From: Pseudomonas sp.
GTDB lineage: Bacteria > Pseudomonadota > Gammaproteobacteria > Pseudomonadales > Pseudomonadaceae
Direction: 5' to 3'
Assembly (NCBI GenBank): GCA_026398835.1
Contig: JAPLSD010000119.1
Location: forward strand, 1 to 5,114
Length of the DNA: 5,114 nucleotides
The translations under genes were made by a program, and so were the position numbers. The notes under the pieces were generated by a model. It saw only the letters and a list, made by a program, of their open reading frames with translations. It had not been told where the DNA came from and did no database searches. Of the stretch, positions 1-5,114 are shown one piece after another; positions within the stretch are counted from its first letter, which is position 1, and the number at the start of each line of letters is the position of its first letter.

Positions 1-972
1 CACCGGACGGCGCAGATTAAAGACGAAGCCTTGCATGCCCGTGGGATTGCCGTTGGGGATCTGCTCCTTGATCAGCCGGCCCTCGGTCACCGCCGGAATG
101 TTGTAGGCGTTGGCCCAGTTCTTCGCGGTCATCTCCAGCCAGTAGTCGAACTGACCGGCCTTGAGGGCTTCCAGCGCGACGGTGTTGTCGCGGTAGTAAT
201 CGATGGCCATGGTGTCGAAGTTGTAGAACCCACGGTTGACCGGCAGATCCTTGCCCCAGTAGTCCTTGACGCGCTCATAGCGAATCGAACGCCCGGCCTT
301 CACCGAACTGACTTTGTAGGGGCCGCTGCCCAGCGGAATCTCGAGGTTACCTTTACTGAAATCGCGGTTTTCCCACCAGTGCTTGGGCAATACCGGCAAT
401 TGCCCGAGGATCAGCGGCAATTCGCGGTTGTTGTTGTGCTTGAACTTGAACAGCACCCGCAGCGGGTCTTCGGCGACCACGTCTTCGACGTCACCGTAGT
501 ATCCACGGTACATCGGGGCGCCATTTTTCATCAGAGTCTGAAAGCTGAACACCACGTCCTCGGCGCGAACCGGGTGGCCATCGTGGAAACGTGCTTCAGG
601 CCTCAGGTAAAAACGCACCCAGCTGTTGTCGGGGGCCTTTTCGATTTTGCCGGCAATCAGGCCATATTCGCTGAATGGCTCGTCGAGTCCGTGTTTGGCC
701 AGGGTGTCGTAGATCAGGCTGATGTCGCCGGCCGGCACGCCCTTGTTGATGAACGGGTTGAGGCTGTCGAAGCCACCGAAACCCGCCTGGCGGAAGATTC
801 CACCCTTGGGCGCATCCGGGTTGACGTAATCGAAAAATTTGAAGTCGGCCGGGTATTTCGCAGGCTCGTTGTACAAGGTGAGGGCATGTAGCGGGGCGGC
901 TTGAGCGGCGCCCGCAAGTCCCGTAAACAACAGGCCGCAGGCCCGCATCAGCAGGGCACGCGAAGGTATCAT
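1..972 (-). CDS. nppA2: Family-5 extracellular solute-binding protein of a Yej/Npp-type peptide ABC importer, second of a tandem pair; C-terminus cut by window edge
   Basis: This is a periplasmic substrate-binding protein that would deliver oligopeptides or peptide-like compounds to an inner-membrane ABC importer. The 324 codons present are open from the ATG at 972 to the left edge; the family is usually about 600 residues, so nearly half is missing. Residues 1-25 look like a Sec signal peptide with an AQA cleavage site before Ala26. SBP_bac_5 landmarks follow: NPDAPKGG (51-58), LRPEARFHDG (123-132), LPVLPKHWW (192-200), PLGSGPYK (213-220) and VKDYWGKDLPVNRG (235-248). The start codon overlaps the stop of the upstream paralogue (ATGA), and GGAG sits 8 bases upstream of it, so translational coupling is likely. 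By similarity it matches E. coli YejA. The npp name rests on my recollection of the P. aeruginosa nppA1A2BCD locus, reported to take up peptidyl nucleoside antibiotics. Family is sure; substrate is inferred. Confidence 0.9.
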   Translation of the reverse strand, partial: MIPSRALLMRACGLLFTGLAGAAQAAPLHALTLYNEPAKYPADFKFFDYVNPDAPKGGIFRQAGFGGFDSLNPFINKGVPAGDISLIYDTLAKHGLDEPFSEYGLIAGKIEKAPDNSWVRFYLRPEARFHDGHPVRAEDVVFSFQTLMKNGAPMYRGYYGDVEDVVAEDPLRVLFKFKHNNNRELPLILGQLPVLPKHWWENRDFSKGNLEIPLGSGPYKVSSVKAGRSIRYERVKDYWGKDLPVNRGFYNFDTMAIDYYRDNTVALEALKAGQFDYWLEMTAKNWANAYNIPAVTEGRLIKEQIPNGNPTGMQGFVFNLRRPV

Positions 973-2798
973 TGGTCTTTCTCCGAAGGCTTCAGCCACC
1001 ACGCGCTCAGGCCCAGGGTGTAGGGCGGCGTGGTGACGAAGGCGAACCGGTTGCGGTACGCCAGGCGATGATAATTGAGATACCAATTGGGAATAATGTA
1101 GTGCTGCCACAACAGTACCCGGTCCAGGGCTTTGCCTGCGGCCAGTTGTTCGTCACGGGTTTTGGCAGCGAGTAATTGTTCCAGCAGATGGTCGACCACC
1201 GGGTTGGCGACACCGGCGTAGTTCTTGCTGCCCTTGACCCCGACCTGGCTGGAGTGGAAGTACTGCCATTGCTCCAGACCCGGGCTTAGGGTTTGATCGA
1301 GGGTCATCAGGATCATGTCGAAATCGAACTGATCGAGGCGCTGTTTGTATTGGGCGCGATCAACCGTGCGCAGACGGGCATCGATGCCGATGCTGGCGAG
1401 GTTCTCGGCGTAGGGTTGCAGCAGCCGCTCCAGGTTGGGATTGACCAGTAGTATTTCAAAACGCAGGGGCTGGCCGGCGCTGTTCAACAGGCGTTGACCA
1501 TTGAGCTTCCAGCCAGCCTCAGCCAGAAGCCCGAGGGCGCGGCGCAGGGTTTCCCGAGGAATGCCGCGGCCGTCGGTCTGTGGCAGGTTGAATGGCTGGG
1601 TAAGCAGATTGGTGGGCAATTGGCTGCGATACGGCGAGAGCATCAGCCATTCATGGCCTACCGGGACGCCGGTCGCGGAAAACTCGCTGTTGGGGTAATA
1701 ACTCATGGCCCGTTTATAGGCGCCGCTGAACAGCGCGCGGTTGGTCCATTCGAAATCGAACATCAAGCCCAATGCCTCGCGCACCTTGATATCGGCAAAG
1801 GTGCTACGGCGGCTGTTCATGAACAGCCCTTGAGTCTGGGTGGGAATCTGATGGGCGATCTGCGCCTTGATCACATCCCCACGGCCAACCGCCGGGAAGT
1901 TATAGCCATTGGCCCAGTTCTTGGCCTGGTGCTCGATATAAATATCGAACTCGCCGGCCTTGAACGCTTCAAAAGCCACATCGCTGTCGCGGTAGAACTC
2001 CACCTCGACCCGGTCAAAGTTGTATTTGCCGCGATTGACCGGCAGGTCTTTGCCCCAGTAATCCTTGACCCGTTCGAACACCAATTGCCGTCCCGGTTGT
2101 ACCTGGGTGATGCGATAGGGGCCACTGCCCAATGGCGGTTCGAAGGTTGTGCCCTTGAAGTCGCGGCCTTCCCAGTAATGCTGTGGCAATACAGGTAGCT
2201 CACCCAGACGCAGGATCATCAGTGGGTTGCCAGCACTTTTGAAGACGAAGCGAATGCGTTGTGGGTTGAGGACGTCGACCCGCAGGACTTCCTGAAGGTT
2301 GGTCCGGTATTGCGGATGACCTTCCTTGAGCAGCAAGCGGTAGGAGAACGCCACGTCATAGGCGGTGATCGGCGTGCCATCGTGAAAGCGCGCTTCGGGC
2401 CGCAGGTTGAACACCACCCAGCTGCGGTCTTCGCTGTATTCCACGGATTGGGCGATCAGGCCATAGCTGGACGTCGGCTCATCGCCCGAAGGCGCGTATT
2501 GGCCGGTGCCGACCATCAGGGTTTCGTTCAGTTCGTTGATGCCGTATTGCAGGAAGTTGGGCGTCGAAACCGGGCTGGTGCCCTTGAACGTATAGGGGTT
2601 GAGGGTATCGAAAGTGCCAAATGCCATGACCCGCAAGGTACCGCCTTTTGGCGCTTGCGGGTTGACCCAATCGAAATGGGTAAATTTGGCCGGGTACTTG
2701 AGCGTGCCGAACTGCGCATAACCGTGGCTTTCGCTGATTGTTGCGCTTGCGGAAAAGCTCAAGGCCAGACTGATCAGGAGCGGGAGGAGGGGACGCAT
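969..2798 (-). CDS. nppA1: Family-5 extracellular solute-binding protein of a Yej/Npp-type peptide ABC importer, first of a tandem pair
   Basis: This is a complete 609-residue periplasmic binding protein, normal length for YejA-like proteins, predicted to bind peptides or peptide-like compounds for an ABC importer. I chose the ATG at 2798 rather than the TTG one codon upstream. No clear Shine-Dalgarno precedes either, so the choice rests on codon preference. Residues 1-19 form a Sec signal peptide ending ASA before Thr20. Landmarks of SBP_bac_5 are VNPQAPKGG (45-53), LRPEARFHDG (132-141), LPVLPQHYW (201-209), PLGSGPYR (222-229), VKDYWGKDLPVNRG (244-257) and NWANGYNFPAVG (294-305). It is a clear paralogue of the next gene, and several blocks are identical, so they arose by tandem duplication. 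It ends in the ATGA overlap with that gene. The family is certain; the symbol is by analogy with P. aeruginosa nppA1 and the ligand is not shown by the sequence. Confidence 0.93.
   Translation of the reverse strand: MRPLLPLLISLALSFSASATISESHGYAQFGTLKYPAKFTHFDWVNPQAPKGGTLRVMAFGTFDTLNPYTFKGTSPVSTPNFLQYGINELNETLMVGTGQYAPSGDEPTSSYGLIAQSVEYSEDRSWVVFNLRPEARFHDGTPITAYDVAFSYRLLLKEGHPQYRTNLQEVLRVDVLNPQRIRFVFKSAGNPLMILRLGELPVLPQHYWEGRDFKGTTFEPPLGSGPYRITQVQPGRQLVFERVKDYWGKDLPVNRGKYNFDRVEVEFYRDSDVAFEAFKAGEFDIYIEHQAKNWANGYNFPAVGRGDVIKAQIAHQIPTQTQGLFMNSRRSTFADIKVREALGLMFDFEWTNRALFSGAYKRAMSYYPNSEFSATGVPVGHEWLMLSPYRSQLPTNLLTQPFNLPQTDGRGIPRETLRRALGLLAEAGWKLNGQRLLNSAGQPLRFEILLVNPNLERLLQPYAENLASIGIDARLRTVDRAQYKQRLDQFDFDMILMTLDQTLSPGLEQWQYFHSSQVGVKGSKNYAGVANPVVDHLLEQLLAAKTRDEQLAAGKALDRVLLWQHYIIPNWYLNYHRLAYRNRFAFVTTPPYTLGLSAWWLKPSEKDQ
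981..984 (-). promoter_or_regulatory. Shine-Dalgarno site of the second binding-protein gene
   Basis: On the minus strand GGAG, within GGAGAAAG, lies 8 bases before the ATG at 972. It sits inside the last codons of the upstream paralogue. It fixes the start of the downstream gene and supports the 4-base ATGA overlap as a real coupled junction. The two genes are therefore almost certainly on one transcript. Confidence 0.75.
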
Positions 2799-2928
2799 CA
2801 AGTCAGAGATTCGATCCAGGCGGTTTGGGCTTTGTGATCGGTACAGTAACAGCTTGTATCGACAGGAAAAAGGCAGGGACTTAATGCGCTGTCAATTGTG
2901 AGGTGATGGCCCGGCAGATCGTAGAACC

Positions 2929-2958
2929 TGTGGCGAGGGAGCAAGCTCCGTCGCCACA
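2929..2958. repeat. REP-like imperfect palindrome between mltD and the binding-protein genes
   Basis: An 8-base outer stem, TGTGGCGA (2929-2936) with TCGCCACA (2951-2958), is perfect. After one G/G mismatch, an inner stem pairs GGGAGC-side bases 2938-2942 with 2945-2949 around a tiny AA centre, in practice a CAAG loop. The core closely resembles the short extragenic palindromes (TGTGGCGAGGGAGC...) that I recall as abundant between genes in the P. fluorescens group, which are linked to RAYT transposases. It lies 25 bases past the mltD stop. It may stabilise or partly end the mltD transcript, but no T-run follows it on the minus strand, so I do not call it a terminator. The rest of the 2799-2983 gap shows nothing definite. 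Confidence 0.7.
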
Positions 2959-2983
2959 AAAGCCCCATGGCAGGGCACGCTGC

Positions 2984-4420
2984 TTAGTGCGGGGAGTAAA
3001 CCGTCAGCATCTGGCCCGGCTTCAGCGCTTGGCCAACCCGAGGATTCCAGCGCTTGAGGTGCTGCATTTCAACGTTGAAACGCTTGGCCACCATGTACAG
3101 CGAGTCGCCTTGCTTGACCTTGTATTGGGTCTGCTGCTTCTGGGTGTTGGCCGCCACCACCGTGTTGACGCGTCCGGAACGGCCTTTGCTGGTGTCTTGC
3201 ATGACCAGGGTCTGGCCGACCTTCAGGTTCTTGCCGGTCAGATTGTTCCAGTGTTGCAGGTCCTTGACGTCGACCTTGTTGGCCTTGGCGATCAGCGTCA
3301 GGTTGTCACCGTGTTTCACCCGGTAGCTGCGCTTCAATCTGGGGGCCTGGCGGCTGTCCATACCGTCGAATACCGGTTTCAGCTGGCGCTGACTGATCAG
3401 TTCCTCAGGCTTCATGGTCGACAGGCTGGCAGTCAGCAACTGTGCCTTGGACGTCGGCACCAGCAAATGCTGGGGACCGTCGATGGTGGTGCGTTGCTTG
3501 AAGGCCGGATTGAGCTGGAACAGCTCGTCTTCGTCGATATTGGCCACGGCTGCGACACGGGACAAGTCCATGCGCTGGCTGATTTCGACGACCTTGAAGT
3601 AAGGTTCGTTGGCAATCGGGCTGAGGTTGACGCCATAGGCTTCCGGCGCCAGCACTACCTGGGACAAGGCCAGCAGCTTGGGAACATAAGCCTGGGTTTC
3701 GGCAGGCAGCGGCAGGTTCCAGTAGTCGGTCGGCAGGCCGAGCTTCTCGTTACGCTCGATGGCACGGCTGACGGTGCCTTCACCGGAGTTGTAGGCCGCC
3801 AGGGCCAGCAGCCAGTCGCCGTTGAACATGTCGTGCAGACGGGTCAGGTAATCCAGCGCGGCGGTGGTCGAAGCAGTGATGTCGCGACGGCCGTCGTAGA
3901 AGCGGGTCTGACGCAGGTTGTAGTAACGCCCGGTAGACGGGATGAACTGCCACAGACCGACGGCATCGGCCCGGGAATAGGCCATCGGGTTGTAGGCACT
4001 TTCAATTACCGGCAGCAGCGCAAGCTCCAGCGGCATGTTGCGCTCTTCGAGTCGTTCGACGATGTAATGGATATACAGGCTACCGCGGTCGCCGGCGTTT
4101 TCCAGAAACGACGGATTGCTGGCGAACCACAAGCGCTGTTGCTCAATACGCGGGTTCACGCCAAGGCCCTCTTGCAACTGGAAGCCCAGGCGCATGCGTT
4201 CCCAGATATCCTGAGCGGCTTGCGGGCTTGGTTTCTCGCTGAGCCAGATGGGTTTTTGTTTGATACGGTTGGAAAGATTAGGAGCGTGCGCCGCGTCGGT
4301 TTGCGGGACATGGCCGGTGCTTTGGCAGCCCGCCAGAGTGGCGGACACAGCCACCGCGATGGCTTGAGCCAGGCGGGTCAATGCGTCTGAATTGATGGCT
4401 TTACGAATGAATGACGACAT
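2984..4420 (-). CDS. mltD: Membrane-bound lytic murein transglycosylase D (lipoprotein, SLT domain plus LysM)
   Basis: MltD cleaves the MurNAc-GlcNAc bond of peptidoglycan, leaving 1,6-anhydro-MurNAc ends, and acts at the outer membrane in wall turnover. The protein has 478 residues. Its signal peptide ends in the lipobox LAGC, giving lipidated Cys32; Gln at +2 predicts outer-membrane sorting. The SLT domain spans about 127-235, with PVIESAYNP (137-145; likely catalytic Glu140), GLWQFIPSTG (155-164) and AYNSGEG (209-215). A weak LysM-like segment lies at about 275-322, ending LLVPTS. Two clear LysM modules follow, YRVKHGDNL... (366-408) and YKVKQGDSL... (433-475), which bind glycan. I chose the ATG at 4420. 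A TTG at 4444 is in frame but lies only a few bases from the expected transcription start and adds a non-signal-like extension. The Shine-Dalgarno is weak. It has its own promoter just after gloB. No lesions seen. Confidence 0.96.
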   Translation of the reverse strand: MSSFIRKAINSDALTRLAQAIAVAVSATLAGCQSTGHVPQTDAAHAPNLSNRIKQKPIWLSEKPSPQAAQDIWERMRLGFQLQEGLGVNPRIEQQRLWFASNPSFLENAGDRGSLYIHYIVERLEERNMPLELALLPVIESAYNPMAYSRADAVGLWQFIPSTGRYYNLRQTRFYDGRRDITASTTAALDYLTRLHDMFNGDWLLALAAYNSGEGTVSRAIERNEKLGLPTDYWNLPLPAETQAYVPKLLALSQVVLAPEAYGVNLSPIANEPYFKVVEISQRMDLSRVAAVANIDEDELFQLNPAFKQRTTIDGPQHLLVPTSKAQLLTASLSTMKPEELISQRQLKPVFDGMDSRQAPRLKRSYRVKHGDNLTLIAKANKVDVKDLQHWNNLTGKNLKVGQTLVMQDTSKGRSGRVNTVVAANTQKQQTQYKVKQGDSLYMVAKRFNVEMQHLKRWNPRVGQALKPGQMLTVYSPH

Positions 4421-4456
4421 TGGCTGGAAGTAAGTTCCGGGCAAAAATGTCGGGCG

Positions 4457-4485
4457 ATTCTAGAAAGCGCACTGGGTGCGGTCAA
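4457..4485 (-). promoter_or_regulatory. Sigma70-type promoter of mltD
   Basis: On the minus strand TTGACC (4485-4480) matches the -35 consensus in five of six bases. TAGAAT (4462-4457) matches the -10 consensus in five of six. The spacer is exactly 17 bases. Transcription would start near 4450, giving a leader of about 30 bases to the mltD ATG at 4420. It sits in the short gap right after the gloB stop codon, so mltD expression should not depend on gloB. Confidence 0.72.
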
Positions 4486-4489
4486 CCAT

Positions 4490-5114
4490 TCAGAATTTTC
4501 GTATCAATAGTGGCACCGTACTCGGACCCCGGTTATCGAGACCATTCCGTTCGTCTGCTTTTTGTTTAACAGATGTTTCGCCAGTACGCAGGAAGGGATT
4601 GGTAAGTTTTTCCAGGGCCAGAGTGGAGGGGAGCGTCATCTTTGCGGCTTCGCGCAGTTGAGTGACTTTCGCCAGACGTTCGGCGATGTCCAGGTTGCTC
4701 GGTTCGACCGCTTGGGCGAAGCGCAGATTGCTCAGGGTGTATTCGTGGGTGCAGTACACCAGCGTGTCTTCAGGCAAGGCCTACAGACGCGTCAATGAGG
4801 TGTGCATCTGCTCGGGCGTGCCTTCAAACAGACGCCCGCAACCGGCTGCGAACAGCGTGTCGCCACAAAACAGCAAGCCATCATGATAAAAGGCAATATG
4901 TCCCAAGGTATGACCGGGAACGGCTAACACTTCGAATTCCCTCCCGAGTACGCTAATACGGTCGTTGTCGTTCAGGGCGACATCGCGTGCCGGAATGTTT
5001 TCGCTCGCAGGCCCGTAGACCTTGGCGCCCGAAAGCTTTTTCAGTTGCTCGACGCCGCCGACATGATCATGGTGATGGTGCGTGACCAGAATGTCGCTGA
5101 GCGTCCACTCGGGA
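4490..5114 (-). pseudogene. gloB: Hydroxyacylglutathione hydrolase (glyoxalase II), interrupted by an in-frame TAG; N-terminus beyond the window
   Basis: Intact GloB hydrolyses S-D-lactoylglutathione to D-lactate and glutathione, the second step of cytosolic methylglyoxal detoxification. The reading frame is recognisable from 5113 down to the TGA at 4490-4492; about 50 N-terminal residues lie off the right edge. Before the stop are the metallo-beta-lactamase-fold ligands: THHHHDH (5083-5063), PGHTLGH (4918-4898) and the bridging Asp of [12 protein letters not shown] (4864-4832 region). Then comes TAG at 4783-4781, where related proteins read L-x-A-L-P. The same frame resumes with CTHEYT, carrying the last metal-ligand His, then [21 protein letters not shown]. 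The final stretch (4528-4493) reads [12 protein letters not shown] in place of the family ending of the form FAxLRxxKDxF, about four residues shorter, and loses the Arg/Lys that bind glutathione. Truncated product would be roughly 160 residues and probably inactive. A sequencing error could explain the TAG alone but hardly the altered tail as well. Confidence 0.85.
4781..4783 (-). other. Premature TAG codon in gloB
   Basis: Read on the minus strand, the frame gives HTSLTRL, then TAG, then [15 protein letters not shown]. One base change from TAC or TAT (Tyr), or from several other codons, would create it. Frame is identical on both sides, so this is a substitution and not a frameshift. The position is variable among GloB proteins as I recall them, so a suppressor tRNA could in principle give a full-length chain. 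Confidence 0.9.

Noticed and set aside
31..891. A 286-codon plus-strand open frame opposite the partial binding-protein gene (similar ones at 1494-2198 and 2259-2837)
   Set aside because: All mirror the conserved SBP_bac_5 genes on the minus strand. They show no signal peptide, domain or convincing ribosome site of their own.
935..940. Cys12 in the nppA2 signal peptide as a lipoprotein attachment site
   Set aside because: The residues before it (LMRA) do not fit a lipobox because Arg lies at -2. A normal signal-peptidase I site (AQA) occurs later.
2890..2895. A perfect TTGACA on the minus strand upstream of nppA1, as a possible -35 box
   Set aside because: No acceptable -10 hexamer lies 16-18 bases downstream. 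The nearest TATAAT-like string (GATACA) is about 29 bases away, so the nppA1 promoter remains undefined.
2903..4390. A 495-codon open frame on the plus strand, antisense to mltD
   Set aside because: mltD on the other strand has a full set of family motifs, a lipobox and a promoter. The plus-strand frame has no recognisable domain and is a by-product of GC-biased codon use.
4421..4444. TTG at 4444 as the mltD start, adding eight residues
   Set aside because: It would leave almost no leader after the predicted -10 box, has no Shine-Dalgarno, and places extra residues before a normal lipoprotein signal peptide.
4490..4777. The downstream part of gloB as a separate 95-residue gene starting at a TTG
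   Set aside because: It is the C-terminal third of GloB with no ribosome site. The TTG is the ordinary Leu codon of the ALPEDT segment just past the TAG.
4860..4870. An 11-base string shared by gloB (4860-4870) and the hairpin region (2951-2961)
   Set aside because: In gloB it encodes conserved FCGD residues and has no partner arm, so the match is coincidental.

Overview
The window reads as chromosomal DNA of a fluorescent-type Pseudomonas. The protein sequences of MltD and of the two binding proteins look like Pseudomonas orthologues. The gene order (gloB, mltD, then two tandem peptide-transporter binding proteins, all on one strand) is, from memory, the order around PA1813-PA1810 in P. aeruginosa. 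A short palindrome of the kind scattered between fluorescent-pseudomonad genes also fits.

Every gene is on the minus strand, so the transcriptional order runs from the right edge to the left. (1) Bases 5114-4490 hold the 3' part of gloB, glyoxalase II. It is broken by an in-frame TAG and has an abnormal C-terminal end, so it is called a pseudogene. (2) A good sigma70-type promoter (4485-4457) lies just after the gloB stop. It drives mltD (4420-2984), a lipoprotein lytic transglycosylase with an SLT catalytic domain and C-terminal LysM modules. (3) A 185-base gap (2983-2799) carries an imperfect hairpin of REP type. (4) Two paralogous family-5 extracellular solute-binding proteins follow: nppA1 (2798-969, complete) and nppA2 (972 to the left edge, 324 codons present). 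They are joined by an ATGA stop/start overlap. The permease and ATPase genes of the transporter (yejBEF/nppBCD-like) are expected beyond the left edge.

In function, the right half combines methylglyoxal detoxification, here apparently lost at this locus, with cell-wall turnover. The left half is the periplasmic capture module of an ABC importer for oligopeptides and peptide-like antibiotics of the Yej/Npp type. Most of the window is ordinary conserved core genome. The one real surprise is the double lesion in gloB. No mobile element, CRISPR array, tRNA, rRNA or unknown multigene system was seen.
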